64,000 nt of DNA from Strigops habroptila (GCF_004027225.2 NC_044277.2:40854305-40918304); one strand, 5' to 3'; counted from the first letter of the stretch, positions 1 to 13,556 are shown. Notes: generated by a model from the letters alone, not told the origin. Program-made: numbers and translations.

Positions 1-3000
1 TGAAGATGCAGGGCTAGGAGGTGTGATCAATATAAAGGACATCTGAGATGTAAAAGATAAGTAATAATAATATGATCTTGAAGCCTCAAGGAATAGAATT
101 GGAGTAGAAGTGATTAATATAAAATGTAATATTTAAGCTAAAAAGTTACTAAGAGCAGATGTAAAGTAGGCTCTTTTTGGCTTTCAACAGCTGGAGAGAA
201 GGACATGAAGAAGTGATTCAGTTATCTTGTGAGCATGAGTCATGTCATAGTGCCAGGAGATGGTAAATTTTATTTCAATTTACCTCAGTAGAGGTAGGCA
301 CATGTAGCATTGTTGTAGAAAAGGCAGATAGGAGTTCCTCTGAAATGCTTTATAATATTATGGCCACTGATACTCAAAAAAACCCCAAACAACTCAGCTT
401 GGAGTAACTGCGGTGAAGGGATATTAAGATGAATAAGGGAAGAGATCTGAAAGTTCTTGTTTGACCAGATGCTTATAAAATTTCATTTTTATTAATACTG
501 TCTATAAATACATCAGTGGAAGGAGACGTGTGTGAGGTAACATGCAATAAGCACAACAAAAAGTGTGTGTTAACTCATCAAAAATTATTTTAGCCTGAAA
601 ACTAGATAACACTACACAGTTGTCACAGAAGTGAGATTCCAAACAATCTTCTACTCAGAAATCTGTAAGAAAAGGACTTAGTGAGCAATGTGGTCATAGG
701 CAGTAACCAGGAAGTCAGTCTGGTAATCTTAAAGAGACCTTTCTCAGTGGTTTTAACAAAGGTAGATGTATGCCTCAACATGCTTTTGGATTATGCAGAC
801 ATACTCAAGCTTCTCCAAATTAATGTTCTTAAGAACTTAGTTTACATTTCTCAGTATTTCAGACTACTTGAGAACTGTCCTGTGCAGAACACTAAACAAA
901 ACATTAATTGCAACATGTCTTACTTCTGTTCAGACAGCTGAAGTATATACTGGGAAGAGACAGACTTAAATGGACCAATGGCATTCTTCCAAGTAACAAG
1001 AAAATAGAGTGTGTAACTCATAATTTGTAGTTTACTATGTAATGACCAGGATTACGAGAACAATGGCTGAAGTACATTTCACTGGCATATGTAAATTCCT
1101 AAGATTTGATTTTTCTGCCTTTCAGACTTCCAAGTTCCATATATATCCAAGTATTTGTCAGCCTACAAGAAATTCTTTGACATCCTGTGCACTTAGTCAG
1201 ACAAAACACTTCTAAAGTAGTAGAGATGTTAATTGGGTGACTGATCACTTTAAAAATATTATAAAATTTACTGGCAAAGGTCTGAAACTCAAGTTTTCTA
1301 TCTTGTTGGCTGAAAGCAATTTTAGCTTGCTTGATGGTTTTTCTTATGATTAGAAACATCCTTGTGTGGGGGTGGAAGGTTATGATTCAAGTCCCTAGCC
1401 CGAAAGATGAAAGAACTTAGTTTAAATTCAGGTTTCTTATCTCTCAGGTGAGAATCCAAAATCTGAAGTGCCATTTAAAATCATCCATTAACTCCTTCTG
1501 TGAGGGTTTTTCCACAGTGTACTCTTAGAAGTTTTTTCAGAGGTTTCAGTAAAAGTTTAATACCTAAAGTGTGAAACAGAGTCAGTAGCAGTGGCTGAAA
1601 GCACTCAATTGGCATACCTATTTGTTGAACAGGGCTTTCGTGTGGATTAGTTTGCCACCATCTAACAGAAGCTGAACTGTGACCTCATGTGTTCTGTGGG
1701 GGTCTTTGTCAGAAAGTTACAGGCTGAGGTGGAAAGGTGTGCCTTAGTCTAAAACAGGAACATTTTATTATTTTTTTAGTTTATTTTTAAGAAAATGCCA
1801 ACATTTTGGACTGGGGGGAAAAAAAAACAACTTCAAAAAAACACCAAAACCACAAAATCATAACAACAAAGACAAGAACTTTCTAGTGTTTTAAATTAAG
1901 GTGAATGTGTTTATTTCATTAAGTATTTTGACTCTGCAAATCTTGTCATAGTCTCTATCCCAAATGCGTTTCAAATATATTAAAGAGACTTCTGAGGAAG
2001 CAGTGAATTTGTTTTAACTGAAATTCCTTCCTCAGCCCTATATATGCTCCAAATGCAACTAGATAATTTAACGGTTCTTTTTTGCTTTTCGTTTCAGCAC
2101 TGTTTTATCATTTCCATATAAGTGAAATTTGAAAGAGTGTTGATGTAATTAATTCAATGTTTAAACACAAAAAAGAAGGAGATTCTATTTCTTTTGTCTT
2201 GCATAAAATCACATTATGAATCATTGTTTTCTTACCACGTCTTATTTAGTATTAAAAAACGCAAACAACAAACAACTTCTGTACTGAAAGAAAAATATTG
2301 TACAGGAAAATTACTTAATGGTCTTTAATGCTGAATCAGTAAGACAACATATTTGCCATTTTTTACCTTATTTTTCCAAATATATTGGATATCAAGTCTC
2401 TCTTTACTGTCTCTGTTACTAATGCAGAAATTTTCAAAACTATAATTTATATACCACACTTCTTATCATTTTTGTGATGGAAAATGTCAAGGCCAGGTTC
2501 TTTTCACATCACAAAAATAGGAAGAAAGATTTAATTAATGTTTATTCTGTTAGATTTTACTTTTTTGCGTTAAACTCTTGCTTAGAACAGTTGAGAATCA
2601 AATAATAAAGAATCTTTCATTAGTGAAAGCAATGTTGTTAACAATAGAGATATTATTTTATCTTCTTAGAAGTTTCATGACTCAACAACTGTAATATCCC
2701 GACTGGTGGTGAGACTGCCTTGAGAGCTTGTCCTTTGATCTACTCAATAGCTATTTATTTATTGCCAAATTATAATGTAGTAAGTATTTTTGATGGATAA
2801 AGAGACAGATAGAAATAATTACTTTAGTCTGCCTGCAGATAGAAAAAAAAGCTCTGAAATATTACATTCCAGTCTGCCATCCCTTCTGTATAATAATTTT
2901 TATTGTTTACTACCTGCCACTCTCTGAATAATGGTGAATTGGAAGAATTAGCCTCTCCCAATTTTTTTAAAGGTAGCAAGTGAGTCTGAACTGCAGTATT

Positions 3001-3566
3001 TAAAGGGAAGTCCCAGTCCACCAATGTTGGAAGGAAGCTTTTTGAGGAAAAAAAATCCATTTTTAAGAGTGTGATGTTGACTATAATAAAACCACAAAGA
3101 GTTTAAAGGGGCCTGCCATTTTAGAAAGGGATTTCATAATTCTCATGATTCCTACAAAAAAATGGCAATAATAGGGAAATGGGCTGAAAAGCTGCTGAAT
3201 TTCTTATGATGACTAGAAATCTGATTTCAATTAAAATTTGAATTCCTGCTCAAGAATTTTGATTAACATTTTGGAACAGAGAATCTTCTTCCAAACCGCT
3301 GGCAAAGGTCCCATTAAATAAATGCTATGTAGGTGGGTATAATGGTGTATTTTTGCATTATAAAAAGTGGGGGGGTTTATAACAATTCCCAGAATAAATT
3401 CTTCTTTTCTATAATATTTTTTTCTTTTGTAATTCTGGACATTGTATCATGGAGACTTTGACTGAGAAGATCAGACTAACTTCTTTGTTTACATAAAGGT
3501 TACAGTGTCTTTCCTTGGGTCTAAAATGACACCCTATGGAACTAAAAAACAGTAAGTGAATTTGAC

Positions 3567-3616
3567 GAGATTCTTTCTTGCAAGTAAGAGATTGTAAGAG
3601 ATTCTTTCTTGCAAGT
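3567..3616. repeat. Short tandem duplication, 31-bp period
   Basis: The 19-base string GAGATTCTTTCTTGCAAGT occurs exactly at 3567-3585 and again at 3598-3616. The 12 bases between the copies also resemble the flanks (AAGAGATT, TAAGAGATT). This looks like a single replication-slippage duplication rather than a satellite array. Confidence 0.8.
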
Positions 3617-5296
3617 TTTTTAATCACAAGGGAATGAAATGGTATAAGCATCAACACACATTACTTACGCCATGTGGAATGTCTTTTAGCAAGTGTAGCT
3701 ATCAGCCATTCACTTCTATTTTGGGTACCTGGATGGAACTTTCACCGTTGGTGTGCTCGCTTGTGTGAAGCTTTGCTGTAACGAATGACTAAAGTTTTTG
3801 CTGGAATGTAAGCGGGTCAGAAATGTCTGTGCAGAAGTTGATTTTGGCAGTAACTCTTGCCAGGCGTGCATCAGCTTTTCCTCTAATGCAGCAGCTCTTA
3901 CATTATGTGTATAAGATAATGTTGCTGAACAATTTTAGAACACGTTAGTTCCTTCTCCATGTCTTTCCCCTGCTCCCCAGTGCTACTCCATAGACCCTTT
4001 GACTTTTGTAATAATGTTCTAAACTGTTTAAAATGTTCTTCTGCTGTTTAGTCCATCTGTTCCTTGCTGACAGTTACCTGACCCCTTCTGTTCACCATAT
4101 TGACAATATTTAAATAATGTCAAAAATGGCAAAAAAGTGTTACCTTGTTCCCCTGCCTAGCTGTCTATCTTCCCCTTGTTTATCATTCTTTAAATTAGAA
4201 AGTGAAATCCTTGCTCCAGATGCAGCCAAATCCATCACTGATCCTACTAATAACAGAAAAAAAAGTAATAAGAATGATATTTCAGTAAACATGGATTGGG
4301 GTAGCCCTTTCCAAACCTATTTTGGAGTCTGTTCAGCAAAAGGATTTAATTTTCCCAAGGGCTGATATCACAGTAGCCCAGAAGTATAATCCACAAATAA
4401 CATAAATAAAACATGAAATTTCAAAGGTGTATAAATACTATCAACTCTTGCTTTTGTGGAGTAAGATTACAGAAGACACCATCAAAGCCCCCTGAAACAA
4501 CAGTAACATGGATAGAGAATCATTCTGACTAGTTTGGGTTTTTAGTAAGAAAGATACAAATATGGCATTTTGCTTTCAATCAGCTTTATGTTAAAATTTC
4601 TGTCAGTTTAAGGCTAAATCAGACAAGATTCTGATTTGGCTTTGGCTGAGCCAAAAATCTCCCAAGCTCTTTTCCAGAGATTTTGGCCATCTTGAATAGC
4701 CAAAATGAAAAAGATTATTATTTACCTTCCGAAATTCTTAAATGTCAGCGTTCTTGGAGAATCAGATTTAAAAGAAAAAACACTTTTTATGATTTTAAGA
4801 TGGATTTCAGGCTATATAAAAAGAGGAATTCCACAATAATGATTTTTTGTAAACATAAAAATCAAAGAAAATATGGTTAAATACTAAATCATTCTTCTTC
4901 TGGGAAAGCTTTTCAGAATATTATGCTAAAATATAATGCTTCATGTTAAAAGTGGCTTACAGAGAATGAATGATGAGCTGACATATTCTGTTGTTCTTAA
5001 TATAGTTTTTAAAAAGAGAAAAATTGAAAGCATGAAAAATGTGTAAATGAGGAAGACAGTTCATGTGATTTTTCTCATAAAAGATTCTAGACAGCTCAGG
5101 TTTCTGCCATTTAGAACAGCAGAAATAAATGTTATCTTTTTGGGCTTCAGCAGTTTTGGGCGTCAGCGGGACTTTGGCATGTTTTTTTTCTTTTGGTTTA
5201 GTTTGGGTTTTTTGTATGTGTTTTTCATTTGTAATGATTGAATACAAATTTAAGAGTACAGGGCTCAATTGCTAGGTAGAAAGTATGATTTTAATT

Positions 5297-5660
5297 CTAA
5301 GTATCAAAGGATCCACAACTTCTCATCACTCTTTCCTGATTTGTTGGACAGCTTCCTGGAAATCTTGGTGCCATTACTTTCTTAGTGACCTTAAAGAGAA
5401 TGAGTGGCTGTTTAATCATTCTTTCTTCATTAGGAAGTTTAAATCTTTTTTTTCCCTCTCCTGGTGAATTTCCACCAGTCTCATTAAGAGTTTTTCCTTC
5501 ACTCAGTTGTTCCAAATCCAAATTCTTGCTTCCCACAGCACTCAAATTTCAACTGTTCCCTAAGATCAACAATCAAATGCTGATTGCTAGAGTTTTGACT
5601 GTCAGGGAGGGAATTCTCAGCTTTTACCATCAGCTTTTTACCTGCAAAATAATAGCAAGA
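5297..5660 (-). other. Hydrophilic frame-shifted open frames, unknown
   Basis: On the minus strand, an open frame of about 45 codons (roughly 5660 to 5515, after an AG preceded by TATTATTTTGC) overlaps a second open frame (5545-5297) in another register. Both are rich in K, E, S and N and poor in hydrophobic runs, so they look more protein-like than the surrounding frames. I recognise no family and no domain. It could be a decayed processed pseudogene or a chance open stretch, and chance is the more likely reading. Confidence 0.12.
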
Positions 5661-6776
5661 GGTATTGCTCAGGCATATACCAGAAGGAAAGGGAAGAGAA
5701 ATTTGCCTGTAAAGGATCTTTTGCTCTAATCAGGCAGCCAACACATAGCCAGAGCAGAGGTAAAAACACTAGTAAGTATAGGAAAACAGTAAAATAGAAA
5801 ATAATTACTTGATCTAATAATCACTTGACCTAGGGAGATTCATTGCAGTTTCAAAAAGGAATACTGGAAATATGAAGAATGCTCAACTTACTGTCAGTTC
5901 CTAGAAAAAGCATACTGAATAAAACCATCGTGAGGCACCTAGGAAATAAAACTCTTGAAAGCCCCTCTGCTTTTGTCTCTTTCTCCCAAATGCTTGACAT
6001 AATCTAGCCTACATATATGCTTGTAGCATTTTTATTTTTAATTGCGGTAGTCTTTGGCTGGCCATGAAGGGGTTTGGTTTTTACCCCTACTTCCATCATC
6101 CAGCCAATGGTACTAGAACTGCATGTAGCTTGATAGTGTTAGTAAATATGGTCGGCTCTCCCTCTAGTGGCATCACTCGGTTGTGATTTGTTTGGTGAAA
6201 GTTTCCTCTGGCCGGTGGAGTTTGATAGGCACAGGGAATCTGGGGACAGATGTGCTGTAACCTCATGTGAAGTCTGCACTTCCCATCAAAATTCGCATTG
6301 TCCTATATATCACTGCTGTGATGACCCTTACAGACTCGTCTGTGACTCTTGGTTGAAGCTTTATGGTGAAGGTTTCCGAAATTGAAGTTCACATTAGTTT
6401 TCATAGCAACAGATAGTATCTCACACTTTCTGCCCCAAGCTTTTAAATTTGAAAAAAGCAATGTATCTAAATCTTTTTTTAGAAGCCCAGCCACAAAAAA
6501 GGCAGTGTTGGTCAGAAACAGAAGAAATTGCAGATGGTCTCCAAACCCTGAAAATTAGTTTGCAAGTTGATATTAGGGACTAAAATAGTTTGACAAACTA
6601 CTCAGCCCAGCTTTCAAGTCTCATTTGCAGTGGCAGCTGCAGGTGCTTTGCCAGCAGCTTGTTCATCCTGGCACCCAACCCTAGAGAGAGGCACTAGACC
6701 TAATTACTGAGGGCAAGGGCTCACCATACACACATACATGCCTTTTGACTTCTCAGTTTGAACTTGCTGGAGAGAG

Positions 6777-6794
6777 GAGATAACTAGTTATCTC
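6777..6794. promoter_or_regulatory. 18-bp perfect palindrome with paired GATA motifs
   Basis: GAGATAACTAGTTATCTC is exactly self-complementary. It contains two back-to-back WGATAR-type sites (AGATAA and its complement TTATCT) separated by CTAG. Palindromic GATA sites are a known binding arrangement for GATA-family zinc-finger factors. The symmetry is seen directly, but any regulatory role is inference. Confidence 0.35.
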
Positions 6795-8354
6795 TTTGGA
6801 GCTTTTATAACCTGTTTTTCACATCTTTCACTACTCAGTTCCCTGGGTTGTAAGAGCAGGAAGTTTCACAGTTTGGCTCTTTATTTACTCAGTAAAACTG
6901 TAACACTGTACTTTTAAATTTGTACAGTAAAGGATTTGTACCAAGTATAGAGGATTAGATCTGGTTGTATATGTTAGATAAGATGCTTGTCTGTGTTTGA
7001 CTGGTAGTAGTGGTTCAGAATTTCTCTTGCTGCAGTATACCTTGTACTTTTATTAGGACTATTTCACACAAATCTGGAGGGGGAAAAAGAACTCCAAACC
7101 AAAAGAAACGATCGAGGAGACTAATCATGTTTATGCATCGCTTTTTTGTAACAACTTGTACTGAAATTAATCTGTGGAAACATTATACCTTCATGGAAAA
7201 ATGTGCAGTTTAGAAACTGTTCTGCTACCAAGTAATTTTTATTTTTTTTTATGTGGAAATGTAGACTGGTTCTGAAAATGTAGTTGCTGTATTACTCTAC
7301 AATTATCTTTTCCCTCTGAACAATGAAGCTGCTCTAATTTAAAACAAATTTTGGTTTGTTTCTTTTCCTCTTTGTTTGGCAACAACAAATAAACTTAACT
7401 CTGGAGTGAAAAGAAGCTCAAGGTGGAAGAGGAAAGTTTCATAAATTGAGTGGTTGTATAGCTCAGACACTACCAAATTTTTACTGAGCTTCTAAAGGAA
7501 GTTGAGTATTTAGTATTTTAAAACCTTCTACTGTGCAAAGGTTTCAAGAAGAATATGTTCTCCTTCTTCAGTATGGTTTTGTGCTTTTACTATTCACTAT
7601 TATACATATAATTTATAAGAGGAAAATGTTAAAGTTTCATGCATATAAAGTCAAAGCCTTGAAATAAGTACATATCTAAGTCTTATGTTAAAAGTAAGGA
7701 TATTGTAGTGTAATACAAGCCTTTTAGACAGGGAACAACAATAAAACTTAATGTAAATGTTTGAAGTATTTCTATTCTATTACTGAAGTTCAGCCTTTTG
7801 ACAATTATTTTCTTCAATTTCACCCTAAGAAATTATTATTAATGAGTTGTTCTAGAAGTTAAAATTGACAATGTCTACACCATAAGCTAGAATTGTCAGG
7901 CCAGCTACTGGCTCCTAAATCCTTATGAGCTTAGAAATTGAACTCTGTTAAGACCATGACAACAACAGAGAAATAGTGTTTTCTGATTGCTGAATCCAGT
8001 AGTTTTTGTTTTGCATTTCTACAAGTACAAATTTTCCTTTCAGATTTCAGATCCTGGGCTGGACTTCAACAGAGTTGGAGTAATATTATGTATTAAAATT
8101 TGTTTATGTTATATTTCCAGGGTGACATGAAATAAAACAACATGTGGGCCATAACAATTTAATAGCCCATTTGTATCATAAATAATGATGAAAAATCCTA
8201 ACTTCATGAAAGATGTTCTGATGATGATATAAAAAGATCTGTTTTGTAAACTCAAAGATTTTATTTTCTATAGGAAAGGTATTTCTGGTTAAAGTACTCG
8301 ATAGCTATAAATAATTTTACAAATGAATGATGAATGGGAGAACATTACTTTCTT

Positions 8355-8375
8355 GTGACTGATAATATTAGTCAC
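8355..8375. repeat. Near-palindrome, 21 bp
   Basis: The arms GTGACT and AGTCAC flank GATAATATT, whose inner bases are also nearly symmetric (ATAATAT). It would form a short cruciform or a dyad-symmetric protein site. Nothing else supports a function. Confidence 0.5.
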
Positions 8376-8608
8376 GCAGACTATAAATTACCAAGGATTA
8401 ATAAGTGCCTGCTCTGAATAAAATAGAACAGCATTTTATCAACATTTGCTGGAATCTTCTATTAAAAATATGGAAACATCCTTTTTCGTTCTCCAAATGT
8501 ACTTTTAGCACACTTTAAATATTTAAATTTAAAGCATTCCTAACTTCTCCAAAACGATACAGTATCTTTCAGTAATTACAGTGAAATATGATTAATAAAT
8601 TAGGATTA

Positions 8609-8838
8609 AATCATAGAATCATATAAATTGGAAAACACCTTTGAGATCGTTGAGTCCAACCTCTAACCTAGCATTGCCAAGTCCACCACTGAACCATGTA
8701 CCTAAGTGCCATGTTTACATATCTTTTAAATACTTCAAGGGATGGGGACTCCACCACTTCCTTGTTCCAATGCTTGACAACCCTTTCAGTGAATAAATTT
8801 TTCCTAATATCCTGCCTAAACCTGGCGCAACTTCAGAT
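8609..8838 (-). mobile_element. CR1 LINE 3' fragment
   Basis: The plus strand reads AATCATAGAATCAT, then GGAAAACACCTTTGAGATCG and TTGAGTCCAACC, which is the reverse complement of a CR1 3' end. It continues through the typical ACCACTGAACCATGT, GGGATGGGGACTCCACCACTT and CTGCCTAAACCTGGC blocks before homology fades. The element is therefore on the minus strand, 5'-truncated to about 230 bp and moderately diverged, with no useful reading frame. CR1 is the dominant LINE of bird genomes and inserts as short 5'-truncated copies. Confidence 0.92.
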
Positions 8839-9950
8839 AACACTGTCTGGATTGTGCCAACACAATAAATCTGTATCTTGGCAAATGATGCTTTGATATG
8901 TGTTCCTAAGTATTTTGTTTTCATTTTAAATTGATCAGGGCATTGCACGTGCAAGGCAAACTTCAGACCTATTGTAACAGGTCAGAATCTCAGGACGATA
9001 TGTAGGCTTTCAATTACTGAAATCAGCAATAGAAAATGCCTTAATTCATAAATGGGGGAAAAAGATGTAGGGAAGTCTTATGTTCTGCCTATATTTTGTT
9101 ATGCTTATCAATGATTTAAAAGCGCCTTCCAATTTTGCATCTTTTGTTTAAAAACGTATTTTCAGCAGTAGCAGGGAAGTCTCAGGTAATAATTTCTCAA
9201 CTTCATGGTTGCAGGATTAATCCTTAAAACAAGACTTCTAGGTTCAAAAGATGGATGATAGAAATACTCAAACTCTTTTCTTCCCTAGCTCCTTAATTAT
9301 GGCTTTTAGGAGATGGGAATTCTGCTAAACTTAGTTGTCTAAAAGTTGTGTGTCTAAGCTATATACCATCTACTTCTGGTCTGTAGTAGTAGCGAAAGTG
9401 TTTATCTCCAGATAGTTAAAATCTATACTATGAGGGAATAAATCAAACATAAATCTAATTCAAATTCATATTGCTAATCAATTCCAGTCACTGAAGATAC
9501 ACTAGGATACAGCTTGGAGTTCTCATGACCCTCAGGTTATTTTGATGAACGTGTGGGAGCTTTCAGCGCCACTAAGAGCCACTGGAAGGCACTTTTTCCT
9601 GCATTGACTCTTGTGGTGTTCGCCCATTGTCTGGCCTTTGCCTGGCTTACATGGGGAACGCTATTAGGTGCAATGGAGAGCACACTGGGTGGAGCACTTG
9701 TGTCACAGGCCTGGTTGAAAAATTGACCACAGCCTAGGATGAGAGACACTCTTTGTTTCCTAACTTGAAAAATGGTACTTTGCCCAAGTCAGGTTAAAGT
9801 CTAAATACATTTACAAGCACTTGTTTACAACAACTGAAAGACATAACATTTAAAAATGTCTAACTTTGCAAAGTGATGCAGGTGGATAAATAGAAGAAAA
9901 TCTGTGTTTGATTTGCTTGTACCAAGTAAAGAGTCTTCCCCACCCCCCCA

Positions 9951-9970
9951 TCTCTTTCTCTCTCTCTCTT
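9951..9970. repeat. (TC)n microsatellite
   Basis: Interrupted TC dinucleotide tract of about 20 bases, inside a longer pyrimidine-rich run with C7 just upstream. Confidence 0.85.
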
Positions 9971-10788
9971 TCCCCCTTGGTCCAGTAATGCTAAGGGTGT
10001 CAATCTCTGCACTACTCCTTCCTCTTGAAGGATATCTTAGATTTTATACCTAGTCTTCCATTTCAAGCCTTCTAGGCAGCACTGCTGCTGCTTCCTGCAG
10101 CTTACATAGAAGGCATAGGTTTTCCGCTTATAGTAAGAATCTTATGCGTTTCCTGGTCAGTAAACTTACTTTCGCATGTCTTTTTTATCAAGTGACAATT
10201 TGGTATTCCTCGCTGAAGAAAGCATCTTTCACTGAACCTTATATATCCATATCTATGTATAATAATAGATCTGTATGTACACTAGAAATACACAGGACAA
10301 ACCCAGCCAGCTTACAGCTTGAAGTTCACTGCCCTTTTCTGGTTAGATATAACGTGACATATTGTTAGGAAGAAATTGTTATTTTCAGTTTAACCAAGCC
10401 TTATTCTTTATCAGTGTTTTCTGTGGTGGTTTACAACACTGCTTTTCTCTGTTTTTAGCATGCAAAATAGTAATAGATAAAACCCCAGCTTTTGTTAAAC
10501 CCTTTCCGTGTCTCTTTCATGTACAATTTGTCATGTATAAACATATAAAGAAGTTGTAGGACAATATAGTATCTGTCTACTCTATTCATCAAGAAAATGA
10601 CTGTCAAGAAAAATGGACTGACATTAGTATAAAACAAAATGAATGTTTTTCCATTAGTAAAATAGAGATCTCACGTTTAATATCAGAACTTCATCTTCAC
10701 TGAGCTTAGAGAAACTATGAAAAAAGTCCGTGGTAGACAGTTGCAAGATGTTGATGACTATTGTTAGTGGCTCTTACATGGCAGTCAG

Positions 10789-10832
10789 ATATGCAAAACC
10801 AGAGAAATGCTGAGCTCTCAGGTTTTGCATAT
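10789..10832. repeat. Hairpin: 12-bp perfect inverted repeat
   Basis: ATATGCAAAACC (10789-10800) and GGTTTTGCATAT (10821-10832) are exact reverse complements around a 20-nt loop. Inside the loop AGAG and CTCT can pair further, leaving a two-base bulge, and outside the stem GGC and GCC could close the base. Each arm carries an octamer-like ATGCAAAA. It could be a chance palindrome, a fossil of template switching or a small RNA-type hairpin. No mature-RNA evidence is visible. Confidence 0.7.
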
Positions 10833-11120
10833 AGGTAAAAGCCAAAACATTTTCATTTAAAGGAACCATGTGTACTCAAAGTGAAGTGATCTGTGGAACT
10901 AGACATTAAATCTTCCTATTACACTTTCTGCAAGGTATGAATTCAGCTGTAAAACCTTGTTAATCCTTGATTTACTAATTTAGGACTAAGAGTGTAACTG
11001 TAAAGAGTGCATCTAAGATAGCTTTCAGATAAGCTGAATTTAGAATAGAATTACAACAAAGCAGTATTTCTAGGCAGACCAATAAATTGGACATGTGCAA
11101 AAGGAGTTTTCTTAAAAATA

Positions 11121-11142
11121 AAAACCAAAACCAAAACCAAAC
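11121..11142. repeat. (AACCAA)n short tandem repeat
   Basis: About three and a half copies of AACCAA, which read WFWF-type codons on the minus strand. This explains the low-complexity open frame there. Confidence 0.8.
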
Positions 11143-13530
11143 TTGAGCTGATGTGAAAGTTATGGTATGTGTCCTTCCTGTGTGCATCTTCATGAGAATC
11201 CTGATGAAGAACTTTGTTGTTGAGATTTTGAGTGACCCTAAGAAGGAAATAATCAAGTTAATGAAAACATTATATTCTGTCATACATTCACAGAAGAAAA
11301 CCTGAAGCTGAATTTTTGCTGCCATTATACTAAAATCTAGTACTTCCTTCATAGTATAACTCACTGGTCTACACCAAGTATAATGTTGAAAATCAAAGGT
11401 AAGAACACTAGCAAAGGAACATTTTACAGTTTTTGTTATGGTTTTGTTTCATTTTCATTTAAAAAATAAGGAAGTGAAAGATGGTGTTCTCAAACATTCT
11501 ATCACTTTAACAGTAGTTAAATTATAAATAGTGCTTAAATGCAAAAATATTCCAAAAGCTCACAACAAAAATGAAATAATTACTATAATCCAATTAAAAA
11601 AAAATCATTTGTTTGCGACTACAAATGAATACTGGATTTCCTCCTTAGAAATAATGAATATTAAATTCAGTTCTTGTGATTTCCTTCCACTCAAACTGTT
11701 TCAGACATCAATGGAAATACTTCTATGTTGATTTGAAAGGGAATCTGTTTATAACAGTTTTGATCTACCAAGGTTGGATAGACTTGTCTCACTTAGATAC
11801 TTCGTGTGAAGATATTTTGTGTGTGGTGATGCATAGTCTCCACCAACAGTACATTGCACTAATTTCCTAACCAGGAAAATATGAATTAGCAGAGTCCATT
11901 GAAGGTCTGCTAGCAGTTCATGGAAATATTGATGACTGCTCTATTCACACAAGGCTGCTTATATTTAATGTTTTAGTTTCTCCTTTCTTGTTATTACTAA
12001 TAGTCTCTGTACAAAGAATGTTTTCATTGTGCTTTCTGTGGTGCTTGGATTCCCTGCAATATTTTCATTTATTACTGTGAAAGCAGATAGGTGACATGCA
12101 TACAATTATGATTTCAAAAAGGAATAATTGGTCTCAAAATTAAAATTCAACGAACCAACGAACCACCTAACGAACAACAAAATCCTTTCCAGCTGGAATA
12201 TCTAAAACCTTGGTTAAATGGAAAACTCCCATATTAATTAAATCACTTAAGGATACAGCAGCTAATATTTTGATATATCTCAAAAGTAAGAAATTATAAA
12301 AGGAAACTAGGTTGCAAAACATAGCTTTTTAAAATTTTATTTTAAATCCTATGCTGACTGATTAACTTCTGACCCAGAGTTATTTCTCATCATGTTCAAG
12401 TTCAAGCACTTGTTCTCTAGTTCCAGGACTTTGACTGTTAAGTGCTGCAGATGCACACTGGTGCCTAAAGCTGAAAACCAAGACAGCCAAGACAGAATTA
12501 ACAGACTGTTTATAAATGATTCAATATTTAGTGACTTTTTGTGTTTAAAGCTTTTTACTACTTAAAGAGATTGGACCACGACTTAGAAGATCAAAAAATA
12601 TTTTGGTCTGTCTTCTGTATGTCTCTTACTAGTTGTAAATAAACGTATATGTGGGATTGGAAGAGCTTCTAACATCTGCAGATGTTTCTGAACTGAGTTT
12701 TTGTCTTACTGTGGTGCGTTATCCATAGAGAACCCACCTGTACAAAGCCATAAGGAGAGAATACCTATCTTGAAAGGTGCACAGAAGTGACAAACATGGT
12801 CACTTCTGTGGCTGTATACTGTGGCTGCTGGAAATGAGAGGGACAGTAATCTTACAGAAGGCCCAGCAGACATCTATAAAATGGATTACTTGGGAAAGAT
12901 TTTATCACCAACTGTAACATTTGAAAACGTTTATACCCTTTAATATTGTCCTAAAACTGAGGTCATTCATCCTTCTTCCTCCCATGCGTGCAGGCATGAC
13001 AGCTTTGAGAACGAAAGAGAAGCTTATTAAATCAATGTCAAAATTTTATGGAACTCCTGAACTTGTGTTGAAATGAAGAGTGAGTCTGTGTGTTTTCATT
13101 ATATTCTTACAGGGTCAATGCAAGTTAATGATGTACATACAGCAAAAAGGCAATAGCTGGATAAAAGTAGATTTGTATTTACTTTTAAATATCATGTTTT
13201 GCACTTATAAGATTTTTTTCATCTGGAAATTTTGTTATAGTATTGGGACCACAACCTTCAGAAAGAAGCTGCAGATAGCTTTTTTCTTCTTTGGTGTATA
13301 AGTAAACGCTGGGACAAAACAGGCAGTTATCATCTGAATGAGCTAGCCCATTAAAGGGTATAATGTAGATATTATTAGGCATTATAGAGTACTGAAACAT
13401 AAATGAAATCCTGGGAATGAAACCCTGTGGAGCTGTTACATTTAGTTATAACCCTGTTACATGTTCTGTTTTGTCCAGAATGTAAATATCTAAAGCAAAT
13501 TTGGGCTTAAAAGAAGGTTTTGACTTTTTT

Positions 13531-13556
13531 GTTTTGAGCATTTGTTTTGAGCATTT
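13531..13556. repeat. 13-bp tandem duplication
   Basis: GTTTTGAGCATTT is present twice head-to-tail with no mismatch. Confidence 0.85.

Larger units (their letters stand above)
1..8608. other. Unique AT-rich non-coding DNA
   Basis: I see no gene, no recognisable transposon and no RNA gene in this stretch. Open frames are short and lack family motifs. Contents listed separately are a 19-bp direct duplication near 3.58 kb, a frame pair near 5.3-5.66 kb on the minus strand, an 18-bp perfect palindrome at 6.78 kb and a 21-bp near-palindrome at 8.36 kb. It is consistent with intergenic or intronic sequence. Confidence 0.6.

Noticed and set aside
3750..3790. GTGCTCGCTT, the opening bases of U6 snRNA
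   Set aside because: The match stops after ten bases, and none of the internal U6 sequence follows.
9760..9830. Possible third MIR (TACTTTGCCCAAGTCAGG)
   Set aside because: Only one short block resembles MIR, and neither flank continues the alignment.
10975..11364. 129-codon minus-strand open frame
   Set aside because: Its WFWFWF segment comes from an AACCAA simple repeat, and the rest is leucine/phenylalanine-rich with no motif.
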